A stretch of 12,167 bases of DNA from Phototrophicales bacterium (GTDB lineage: Bacteria; Chloroflexota; Anaerolineae; Aggregatilineales; Phototrophicaceae): positions 1 through 12,167 of the forward strand of contig PGTJ01000052.1 in NCBI GenBank assembly GCA_002794515.1, read 5' to 3'. Under the pieces are notes generated by a model. That model was not told the DNA's origin. It ran no database searches and saw only the letters and a list, made by a program, of their open reading frames with translations. This document shows positions 1-6,512 of this stretch, one piece after another. Each line of letters starts with the position of its first letter. Within the stretch, counting starts at the first letter, position 1. The translations under genes and the position numbers were made by a program.

Positions 1-325
1 GCACTGGGGCGACCGTCAGGTTGGTGATGACCACCGTGATGGAGATAGTCGTGCTTTGGTCGGTGATGGGTGTGGTACGGACAGCAAGGCTAATCGGCGC
101 TTGTGGTTGCTGATTCACCCGCCTGCTGAGGAGCGATTGATGATATGCCCGATTCGTGCCATCACGCAGGCGCTCACATGATACCCCTTCATCGGCGAAT
201 GGCAATAAACTCGAGATGAGGCGGGGCAAGTTGCTCGGTCCCGCGAAAATCACCAATAAAAATAATAACACGACTGCGACCAACACATTCGGATTATCAC
301 GCCGATTTCGGAATATATCAAACAT
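1..325 (-). CDS. Membrane-anchored protein of unknown function, N-terminal 108 residues (runs off left edge)
   Basis: I do not recognise this gene. The reading frame opens with ATG at 325, the base next to the miaA stop codon (326-328), and stays open to base 1, so the C-terminal part lies outside the window. The start MFDIFRNRRDNPN is basic and is followed by one hydrophobic segment (about residues 14-29, VLVAVVLLFLLVIFAG). This fits a type II signal-anchor or an uncleaved signal peptide with the rest exported. The exported part is polar and has a beta-strand-like end (residues about 80-108, with alternating T/I/V), as at the start of an Ig-like or CARDB-type fold, but that is a guess. A purine-rich AGGATGG in the last miaA codons can serve as ribosome binding site, so translation is probably coupled to miaA. 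Confidence 0.7.
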   Translation of the reverse strand, partial: MFDIFRNRRDNPNVLVAVVLLFLLVIFAGPSNLPRLISSLLPFADEGVSCERLRDGTNRAYHQSLLSRRVNQQPQAPISLAVRTTPITDQSTTISITVVITNLTVAPV

Positions 326-1264
326 CTACCATCCTAACCATGTTCGGATATGCGCTATCATGGCTACCATATCATATTCTTGTACATTATGCCACAAAAT
401 GCCGTTATCGTGACCCTTAAACCACGTCTGTTGCCGACGGATAAATTCATGTGTGTCATATTTGGTCTGTTGCACCATCTCATCTAGCGATTCGCCATCG
501 AGGATATGCCGTACCAAATGCGAATAACCGAGTCCGCTCATCGAAGGCAATTTGCGCGAATAACCCATATCCAACAGACGCTTCACCTCATCCAAAAAGC
601 CCATCGCCATCATCTTATCCACGCGCTTATCTGCCCAGTCGTATAAGATATGACGTTCTCCGACCAGTCCCAGTTCCAAAATGCGATACGGCGGTGCTTT
701 TTTACGTTGTAAATCGCTCACCCGTTGCCCTGTAATGAGGCACACCTCTAAATAACGCACCACCCGTCGTACATTATTCGGATGCACAATTTGGGCGATT
801 TCAGGGTCGAGTTGCATCAGACGGTCATATAAGGCTTGTACACCGAGCGACTCGGCATCGGCTTCGAGTTGCGCCCGCAACATCGCATCGGGTGGCACTT
901 GCGGAAAAGCCCAGCCTTCGGTCACGGCGGTGATATATTGCCCCGTCCCACCGACCAGCATGGGGATATGCCCGCGTGCATAAATTTGGGGGATGAGGTC
1001 ATAAACCATCGCCTGATACCGCGCCACAGGGAACGGCTCATCTGGCGGGATGATGTCTATCAGATGATGCGGGGCTTGTGCTTGTTCTAACGGCGTGGGT
1101 TTTGCCGTGCCAATATCCATGTATTTGTAAATCTGTCGGCTATCTGCGCCGATGATCTCACCACCGATAGCTTGGGCGATACGAATGGCTAACCCTGTCT
1201 TGCCCGATGCAGTTGGTCCGAGGATGACCAACAACGGGATAGTCTCATCAGTCGGTGAAGGCAT
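326..1264 (-). CDS. miaA: tRNA dimethylallyltransferase MiaA
   Basis: Transfers the dimethylallyl group from DMAPP to N6 of A37 in tRNAs that read codons beginning with U. The family hallmarks are in order: P-loop GPTASGKT (residues 16-23), DSRQIYKYMDIGTAKP (about 41-56), HHLIDI followed by the FPVARYQ segment, VGGTGQY (about 104-110), NVRRVVRYLE, SGLGYSHL and a C-terminal FIRRQQTWFKG. From the chosen ATG the protein has 312 residues, the usual family length. A frame open to 1351 would add 29 residues that no MiaA needs, so I start at 1264, where MPSPTDETIPLLVILG matches a normal N-terminus. The start lies inside the end of yraN (17-base overlap) and has no good Shine-Dalgarno of its own, which suggests translational coupling. 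The intron-bearing tRNA-Arg(UCU) elsewhere in the window has U36 and is not a MiaA substrate. Confidence 0.95.
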   Translation of the reverse strand: MPSPTDETIPLLVILGPTASGKTGLAIRIAQAIGGEIIGADSRQIYKYMDIGTAKPTPLEQAQAPHHLIDIIPPDEPFPVARYQAMVYDLIPQIYARGHIPMLVGGTGQYITAVTEGWAFPQVPPDAMLRAQLEADAESLGVQALYDRLMQLDPEIAQIVHPNNVRRVVRYLEVCLITGQRVSDLQRKKAPPYRILELGLVGERHILYDWADKRVDKMMAMGFLDEVKRLLDMGYSRKLPSMSGLGYSHLVRHILDGESLDEMVQQTKYDTHEFIRRQQTWFKGHDNGILWHNVQEYDMVAMIAHIRTWLGW

Positions 1265-1601
1265 TTTGAATATGCTCGATATGTGCAGATTTTCCCAATA
1301 TAACGGCGATCGCATCAATGCGCCATGAATGAATTTGTTGGCTATGGGCATACATATAAGCCACTTTAATCAGCCTATGCATTTTGGCGGGTGTAATATT
1401 TTCAAACGGGGTATTGTCGTGGATGCTACGCCGCGTTTTGACTTCGATGAACACCCATTCCCGACCATCATGGGCGATAATATCAATTTCGCCCCATTTA
1501 CAACGCCAATTGGTGGTGATAATCCGATACCCCTGCCCCAACAGATAATCCACCGCCACATCTTCGCCCAATTTCCCGACTTGTTGTTTGGATGTGGTCA
1601 T
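1248..1601 (-). CDS. yraN: YraN family (UPF0102) endonuclease-like protein
   Basis: A 117-residue protein with the UPF0102/YraN pattern: KLGEDVAVDYLLGQGY (residues 10-25), NWRCKWGEIDIIAHDG (31-46), FIEVKTRR (51-58) and WRIDAIAV (93-100). The Glu of GE, the Asp of EID and the E-x-K of EVK are the residues of a restriction-endonuclease-like active site. The family is widespread, and its cellular role is not settled. I chose the ATG at 1601 because AAAGGAG lies seven bases before it. A longer frame to 1697 exists, but its extra 32 residues do not resemble the family. The gene is first in the minus-strand run yraN-miaA-membrane protein, with a leader of roughly 115 bases from the putative promoter at 1725-1730. 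Confidence 0.92.
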   Translation of the reverse strand: MTTSKQQVGKLGEDVAVDYLLGQGYRIITTNWRCKWGEIDIIAHDGREWVFIEVKTRRSIHDNTPFENITPAKMHRLIKVAYMYAHSQQIHSWRIDAIAVILGKSAHIEHIQNAFTD

Positions 1602-1718
1602 GGTGCATCTCCTTTGGCTTGTACAATGATCAAGGCTTGGTCTTTGTATGATGATATAGAGATGTATTCCCACAGATTTCTCTGGCGACATCTTCAAGTC
1701 TCATTCACCGATAAATTT

Positions 1719-1732
1719 TGTATAATTATACA
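1719..1732. promoter_or_regulatory. 14-bp perfect palindrome giving back-to-back TATAAT -10 boxes for divergent genes
   Basis: TGTATAATTATACA reads the same on both strands. It carries TATAAT at 1721-1726 on the plus strand, placing a start about 37 bases before the thioesterase ATG, and TATAAT at 1730-1725 on the minus strand toward yraN. No good -35 box is visible on either side. It may be a pair of overlapping promoters, an operator, or both. The palindrome is seen directly; promoter use is inferred. Confidence 0.45.
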
Positions 1733-1769
1733 TGACTGAAAGCCAACCACGAAAGCAGAGATTATCCAT

Positions 1770-2186
1770 ATGCCCCCTATCGTCATCTCGACCACCCTCA
1801 TCGTGCGCTATGCCGAAACCGACCCCATGGGCATCGTGCATCATAAAAATTACATCACCTATCTTGAAGAAGGACGAAGCGAATACGCCCGCCAACGCGG
1901 ATTTCCATATAGCCAATTCGAGGCGACAGGTTATTTTTTACTGGTATCTGAGGTGCATATCCGCCATATCAAACCCGCCCGTTATGAGCAATCGATCACC
2001 ATCAACACATGGATTAGCGAAATGAAAAGCAGGGGCATGTCATTTGAATATACCGTCACCGATACACAATCGGGTGAGATTTTAGCCACCGCCCAAACCA
2101 AACATATTTGCATCACCAAGGCGGGGCAAATCGCCAAAATCCCACAAGTTTGGCGCGATTGGCATACACCCGATGAGGATAATTAA
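1770..2186 (+). CDS. YbgC-type acyl-CoA thioesterase (4HBT hotdog fold)
   Basis: A 138-residue single-domain hotdog protein that should hydrolyse acyl-CoA thioesters in the cytoplasm. The diagnostic segment is RYAETDPMGIVHHKNYITYLEEGR (residues 13-36, with two sub-blocks RYAETDPMG and NYITYLEEGR). It holds the catalytic Asp18 followed by G-I-V and the N-Y of the 4HBT/YbgC family. The rest shows the expected beta strands (VSEVHIRHIKPARYEQSI, MSFEYTVTDTQSGEILA) and typical length. An in-frame TGA at 1737-1739 and no other ATG, GTG or TTG fix the start at 1770; the ribosome binding site is weak (GCAGAG). It lies upstream of two acyl-CoA synthetases in the same direction but is separated by a 109-base gap with its own promoter-like sequence. 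The acyl-chain preference cannot be read from the sequence. It is not obviously the Tol-Pal-linked ybgC, as no tol genes are near. Confidence 0.9.
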   Translation: MPPIVISTTLIVRYAETDPMGIVHHKNYITYLEEGRSEYARQRGFPYSQFEATGYFLLVSEVHIRHIKPARYEQSITINTWISEMKSRGMSFEYTVTDTQSGEILATAQTKHICITKAGQIAKIPQVWRDWHTPDEDN

Positions 2187-2224
2187 TCCATTTATAGAAG
2201 TTTCGTCAAAAATCACCAATTGAC

Positions 2225-2253
2225 TTGCCCATGACCTGATAACCGTCTATAAT
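2225..2253 (+). promoter_or_regulatory. Sigma-70-type promoter for the acyl-CoA synthetase pair
   Basis: A -35 box TTGCCC (2225-2230), a 17-base spacer and a perfect -10 TATAAT (2248-2253) precede the first synthetase. The expected start near 2260 leaves a leader of about 36 bases ending in a strong AAAGGAG (2282-2288) seven bases before the ATG. An overlapping TTGACT at 2220-2225 matches the -35 consensus better but would need a 22-base spacer. Confidence 0.6.
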
Positions 2254-2295
2254 CCGTAACAAAATTAATAAATAATCACTTAAAGGAGTGTTTTA

Positions 2296-4050
2296 ATGGT
2301 CACATACGCCGACCGTCCATGGACGAAACATTACGATAAGGGTGTCAAAGCCACACTCGACTATCCCGAAATTACATTACAAGATTTTTTGAAGCAAACC
2401 GCCAGTCGCATCCCGAACAATCCTGCCCTCATCACCAGCGCCCATCTGCCCGTTGTCGGACGGCTCGATAAAGCCGTCACCTACGGTGAACTCGACCGTT
2501 ATTCCGATGCCCTTGCTGCGGCATTGGTCGATATGGGGCTGAAAAAAGGGGATCGAGTGGCGATTGTCATGCCCAACACGGTTGCCTTTTGCATCAGCTT
2601 TTATGCCATCCTCAAAGCGGGTGGTGTTGTCGCCGCCACCAACCCCACGTATCCCGATGACAAAATGGCGTATCAGATCAACGACTGCGATGCCGAAATC
2701 GTCATCTGTCTATCGCTATTTTATGAGCAAGTGAAGCGCGTACAATCGAAGACCAAAGTGAAAAAGGTGATTGTCGCCAATATCAAAGAATATTTGCCCC
2801 CATTGGCGAAATTGCTGTTCACCATCGCCAAAGAGAAAAAAGACGGACATTTCATCGCCGCGCTCAAAGATGGTGATGTCTGGTTTAAGGATGTCCTCGC
2901 TAAGTATGCGGGGCAAAAATCGACCGTACAAGTGACCCCCGATGACATTTGCTTATTCCAATATACAGGCGGGACGACCGGTGTATCGAAAGCCGCCATC
3001 TCGACACATCGGGCATTGGTCGCTAATGTCTTGCAACAAAATGCCTTCCTCTCTGTGGATGGTGTCCCAGGTGAACAAGAGGTCATGTTGGGCGCTATTC
3101 CCATGTTCCATGTGTTTGGGATGGTCGCCGTCCTCAGCACAGGGGTGATGCAAGGCAGTCGCATTGTGCTGGTGGCGAATCCGCGTGATATTAAAGAGGT
3201 GGCAGAAATCATTCATCACTATAAAGCAACACTGTTTCATGGTGTGCCAGCCTTATACAATGCCCTGACACAAAATGAAGATGTGAAATCGGGCAAACTG
3301 AGCATGAAATCGATTCGCCTGTGTGTGAGTGGCTCTGCGCCATTACCACCCGCGACTAAACGCGAATTCGAGGCGATTAGCGGGGGCAAATTGCTCGAAG
3401 GCTTTGGCATGAGCGAAATCCCCACCGCCACACACGTCAATCCAGTGCGCGGTGTGAATAAAGAAGGGTCTATCGGCTTGCCCTTGCCCGATGTGGATGC
3501 GCGTATCGTCAGCCTCGATGATGGTAAAACCGAGATGAAGGTCGGCGAACCAGGCGAACTGATCATCTCCTCGCCTAATATTATGGTCGGCTATCATAAC
3601 ATGCCCACCGAGACGGCAAATGTCATCAGTGAACACGATGGCAAACGTTGGATGCACACGGGCGATATTGCCTATATGGATGAAGATGGTTATTTCTTCA
3701 TCGTTGACCGCAAGAAAGATATGGCGCTCATCGGTGGCTTTAATGTGTATCCGAATAATGTCGAAAAAGTCATCAAAGATCACCCTGCCGTGTTAGAGGT
3801 GGGCGTGGCGGCTGTGCCACATCCCGAAAAAGAGGGGCAAGAGGCATTGAAAGCGTGGATTGTCCTCAAGCCCGGTATGATCGCCACCGAAGCCGACATC
3901 ATCAAACATTGCGAGGCACATCTGGCGGCGTATGAAGTGCCTCGTCGCATCAGCTTCATCAGCGAATTGCCCAAGACCACCGTTGGCAAAACCCTCCGTC
4001 GTGAATTGGTCATGATGGAAATTCAAGCGCGTGAGAAGAAACAGTCATGA
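2296..4050 (+). CDS. fadD: FadD-like long-chain fatty acid-CoA ligase, copy 1
   Basis: Activates fatty acids in two steps: acyl-AMP formation from ATP, then transfer to CoA. The 584 residues form a complete adenylate-forming (ANL) enzyme: AMP-binding P-loop TGGTTGVSK (224-232), GFGMSE (A5, 369-374), TGD (A7, 455-457), DRKKD plus the GGFNVYP hinge region (471-484), and the C-terminal catalytic lysine in VGKTLRREL (Lys565). The order QYTGGTTGVSK...IVDRKKDM...FNVYPNNVE follows E. coli FadD closely, including the short LKKGDRVA and PNTVAF blocks near residues 80-95. The long-chain substrate is therefore inferred from family, not shown. The ATG has a strong upstream AAAGGAG. The stop overlaps the start of copy 2 in an ATGA, so both are surely one operon. 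Two copies in tandem suggest different chain-length preferences or a recent role shift. Confidence 0.92.
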   Translation: MVTYADRPWTKHYDKGVKATLDYPEITLQDFLKQTASRIPNNPALITSAHLPVVGRLDKAVTYGELDRYSDALAAALVDMGLKKGDRVAIVMPNTVAFCISFYAILKAGGVVAATNPTYPDDKMAYQINDCDAEIVICLSLFYEQVKRVQSKTKVKKVIVANIKEYLPPLAKLLFTIAKEKKDGHFIAALKDGDVWFKDVLAKYAGQKSTVQVTPDDICLFQYTGGTTGVSKAAISTHRALVANVLQQNAFLSVDGVPGEQEVMLGAIPMFHVFGMVAVLSTGVMQGSRIVLVANPRDIKEVAEIIHHYKATLFHGVPALYNALTQNEDVKSGKLSMKSIRLCVSGSAPLPPATKREFEAISGGKLLEGFGMSEIPTATHVNPVRGVNKEGSIGLPLPDVDARIVSLDDGKTEMKVGEPGELIISSPNIMVGYHNMPTETANVISEHDGKRWMHTGDIAYMDEDGYFFIVDRKKDMALIGGFNVYPNNVEKVIKDHPAVLEVGVAAVPHPEKEGQEALKAWIVLKPGMIATEADIIKHCEAHLAAYEVPRRISFISELPKTTVGKTLRRELVMMEIQAREKKQS

Positions 4051-5804
4051 GTGCCGATAATCCATATGATTCTCGTCCTTGGACGAAACATTATGATCCG
4101 CATGTCCCTGCCAGCATGTTGCCCTATCCCGAACATGCCCTACAAGACTTTTTGACACGCACGGCAAAAAATCAACCGAACCATGTGGCACTCGTCACCA
4201 CCGCCAAACTGCCCCTGTTGGGGCGGTTGTCGGCGGGGGTGACATACCGTGAACTAGATGAATCATCTGATGCGCTCGCCGCGGCATTGGTGGATATGGG
4301 GCTTAAAAAAGGCGAGACGGTCGCCATTGTGTTACCCAACTGCGCCGCCTTCGCCATCGCTTATTATGGTGTGCTGAAAGCGGGTGGGATTGTCGCCGCC
4401 ACCAACCCCACCTACCCCGCTCCACGCATGGAGTATCAAGTCAACGATTGTGATGCACGTTTCGTGGTATGCCTGAGCCTGTTTTATAACATGATCAAAG
4501 GCTTTCAGGATAAAACCAAAGTCGAAAAAATTATCGTCACCAATATTAAAGATTATTTGCCAACACCTGCCAAAATATTATTCACCCTTGCCAAAGAGAA
4601 AAAAGATGGTCATGCCGTTACCTTACAACCGGGCGACATGGCATTTTTAGATGTCCTCAAAAAATATGCCGGGCAAAAAGCCAATGTCACCGTCACGGCA
4701 GATGACTTAGCCGTATTTCAGTATACAGGCGGGACGACCGGTGTATCGAAAGGGGCGATGTCGACGCATCGCGCACTCGTCACCAACACCTATCAAATCC
4801 AAAAATGGACAGGCATGAGCGAGGGCATCTTCCCTGTCAAAATGGACGAGATGACCTTTTTGGGCGCTATCCCCATGTTCCATGCCTATGGATTGGTGGC
4901 ATTGCTCACACAATCGGTATCGGCTGGTGGAAAAATCATCCTTATACCGAATCCGCGAGATGTCGATGAAGTGGTGGATGTCATTCACCACTACAAGCCG
5001 AATGTGTTTTTGGGTGTGCCAGCATTATTCAACGCCGTGAATAATCATAAACGAGTCGAGAGTGGCGAGGTCAGCTTAAAATCGTTTGTGTTCAATTCGA
5101 GTGGCTCTGCGCCATTACCACCCGAAACCAAACGCTCATTCGAGAGCAAAAGCGGTAGTCAAATCGCCGAAGGCTTTGGCATGAGCGAAATTTTGGTGGC
5201 GTGCCACTCGAACCCGGTCATTGGCGAGAATAAAATCAATTCGATTGGCATGCCCTTCCCCGATGTCGATGCGCGTATCGTCAGCCTCGATGACGGGGTC
5301 ACACCGATGAAAATCGGCGAACCGGGCGAACTCATCATCCACAGCCTCAACATGATGACGGGCTATTACAAACTCCCCAGCGAGACCGCCAACACCTTGC
5401 GCCAACTCGATGGCAAAACATGGCTATATACGGGTGATATCGCCTATATGGATGAACAAGGCTATTTTTATCTGATAGACCGCAAAAAAGATATGGCGCT
5501 CATCGGCGGGTATAATGTGTATCCTGCTAATATCGAAAAGGTGATTAAAGAGCATCCCGCCGTGTTAGAGGTCGGTGTGGCGGCGATTCCACATCCCGAC
5601 AAGGTCGGTCAAGAGGCATTAAAAGCGTGGGTCGTCCTCAAGCCCGATATGACCGCCACCGAACAAGACATCATCCAACATTGCGAGAAATTTTTGGCGA
5701 TGTATGAAGTCCCCCGTCGGATTAGTTTTATCCCCGAATTGCCCAAGACGGCTGTTGGCAAAACACTACGACGCGAATTAATACGGCTGGAATTAGAAAA
5801 ATAA
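4047..5804 (+). CDS. fadD: FadD-like long-chain fatty acid-CoA ligase, copy 2
   Basis: A 585-residue paralogue of the gene before it. It starts with the same SRPWTKHYD block and carries every ANL motif: TGGTTGVSK (227-235), GFGMSE (376-381), TGD (462-464), DRKKDMALIGGYNVYP, and the catalytic Lys572 in VGKTLRREL. Differences from copy 1 cluster in regions likely to line the acyl pocket. After the P-loop there is a longer segment (about residues 250-270, containing MSEGIFPVKMDEM), and the stretch following GFGMSE is ILVACHSNP instead of IPTATHVNP. The ATGA overlap with copy 1 implies coupled translation; no strong ribosome binding site is visible. Several blocks are identical in DNA between the copies, including 31 bases over the P-loop. 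The downstream hairpin at 5811-5834 ends the transcript. Substrate specificity is not known. Confidence 0.92.
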   Translation: MSADNPYDSRPWTKHYDPHVPASMLPYPEHALQDFLTRTAKNQPNHVALVTTAKLPLLGRLSAGVTYRELDESSDALAAALVDMGLKKGETVAIVLPNCAAFAIAYYGVLKAGGIVAATNPTYPAPRMEYQVNDCDARFVVCLSLFYNMIKGFQDKTKVEKIIVTNIKDYLPTPAKILFTLAKEKKDGHAVTLQPGDMAFLDVLKKYAGQKANVTVTADDLAVFQYTGGTTGVSKGAMSTHRALVTNTYQIQKWTGMSEGIFPVKMDEMTFLGAIPMFHAYGLVALLTQSVSAGGKIILIPNPRDVDEVVDVIHHYKPNVFLGVPALFNAVNNHKRVESGEVSLKSFVFNSSGSAPLPPETKRSFESKSGSQIAEGFGMSEILVACHSNPVIGENKINSIGMPFPDVDARIVSLDDGVTPMKIGEPGELIIHSLNMMTGYYKLPSETANTLRQLDGKTWLYTGDIAYMDEQGYFYLIDRKKDMALIGGYNVYPANIEKVIKEHPAVLEVGVAAIPHPDKVGQEALKAWVVLKPDMTATEQDIIQHCEKFLAMYEVPRRISFIPELPKTAVGKTLRRELIRLELEK

Positions 5805-5810
5805 AGATGT

Positions 5811-5834
5811 AAAGGCGCAGTCTGTCGCGCCTTT
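5811..5834. terminator. Bidirectional terminator hairpin between convergent genes
   Basis: AAAGGCGC (5811-5818) pairs perfectly with GCGCCTTT (5827-5834) across an 8-base loop. It lies in the 38-base gap between the synthetase stop (5804) and the stop of the minus-strand membrane protein (5843). The minus-strand side is followed by a T-rich stretch, the plus-strand side by a poorer ATTGTCTATT, so it probably works better for the minus-strand gene. Confidence 0.7.
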
Positions 5835-5842
5835 ATTGTCTA

Positions 5843-6406
5843 TTAACTATCCAACATCTGTTGAATCGCTTCGAGTTCTTCTGGCAGATAATATCCCCGA
5901 TAAAATGCCCGTGCAGGCGCACGATTCAGATACCATATCACATATAATGGTAACAAGATATTAAAAACCAAGACGGTCGGATTGAGCAAGCGCGAGAACG
6001 AATCGAGCGAACCGCCACTTAATCCGCCCGTTGCCGATGGAAAAATGGTGACGAATAATGTCACCAATGAGGTGATAATCACCGCCAAAACATATACATG
6101 ACGCATGATGCGTGGTTTGCCACGCCATGCAAAAAATGCCACCCCCAAAAAGATGACCGCCAACACGCCCTGAACAATCATATCAAAACGGGTGATACCC
6201 CCCGTCAAATTGCCACCTGAAGCGATTTGTTCAACCGTGTCGTCTTCATCAACATACCATTCGGTCTCCATAGAAGCCATATGGGCTTCGACCAACAACA
6301 ATTGCGCGGTGAACAACAGGGGGATGATTGAATAAAAAATAATCGCCACCAGAATAGCAATAGTTAGCCCCAATGGGCGGTGTGGCTTGAGGGTTTTATC
6401 TATCAT
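5843..6406 (-). CDS. Small integral membrane protein with four predicted helices
   Basis: I do not recognise a family. The 187 residues show four hydrophobic segments, at about 12-38, 75-93, 103-122 and 144-161. Basic stretches (KTLKPHR at the start, WRGKPRIMRH at 94-103, NRAPARAFYR at 161-170) put both ends inside the cell by the positive-inside rule. The first outside loop (39-74) is strongly acidic, with EWYVDEDDTVEQ, and then glycine-rich. The second outside loop (123-143) is rich in Gly and Ser. The C-terminal tail is amphipathic and acidic (YLPEELEAIQQMLDS). AAAGG lies about ten bases before the ATG. It is divergent from the BTAD-type regulator, separated by 106 bases, which makes regulation of one by the other possible but unproven. 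No catalytic motif or transporter signature was seen. Confidence 0.8.
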   Translation of the reverse strand: MIDKTLKPHRPLGLTIAILVAIIFYSIIPLLFTAQLLLVEAHMASMETEWYVDEDDTVEQIASGGNLTGGITRFDMIVQGVLAVIFLGVAFFAWRGKPRIMRHVYVLAVIITSLVTLFVTIFPSATGGLSGGSLDSFSRLLNPTVLVFNILLPLYVIWYLNRAPARAFYRGYYLPEELEAIQQMLDS

Positions 6407-6430
6407 AATCGTTTATACCTTTTCTTAAAT

Positions 6431-6475
6431 TTGGTTATATGGTACTCTACACAATATTATGTAATATGCTAAAAT
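6431..6475 (+). promoter_or_regulatory. Divergent promoter region with an AT-rich dyad
   Basis: The 106-base gap between the membrane protein and the regulator is AT-rich. It contains an interrupted dyad ATATTA-TG-TAATAT (6454-6467). TATTAT (6455-6460) inside it lies 18 bases after TTGGTT (6431-6436), and TAAAAT (6470-6475) is another -10 candidate, but with no good -35. Which one is used cannot be decided by eye. AAGGAA (6499-6504) is the ribosome binding site of the regulator gene. Confidence 0.35.
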
Positions 6476-6512
6476 AGAATTGTGTACTGTATACTGCTAA
6501 GGAAAACTGAGC

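Noticed and set aside
1265..1351. Longer N-terminus for MiaA starting at 1351
   Set aside because: It would overlap yraN by more than 100 bases and add 29 residues not found in the family.
1602..1697. Longer N-terminus for YraN starting at 1697
   Set aside because: The ATG at 1601 has a good AAAGGAG, and the added residues do not match UPF0102 proteins.
2220..2225. TTGACT as -35 box for the synthetase operon
   Set aside because: The spacer to TATAAT would be 22 bases; TTGCCC with 17 bases is the better fit.
2721..4026. Several long open frames antisense to the synthetase genes
   Set aside because: They mirror the codon pattern of the real genes and show no domain, start signal or context of their own.
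6490..6495. TATACT as -10 box of the regulator gene
   Set aside because: The transcript would begin inside the ribosome binding site at 6499-6504.
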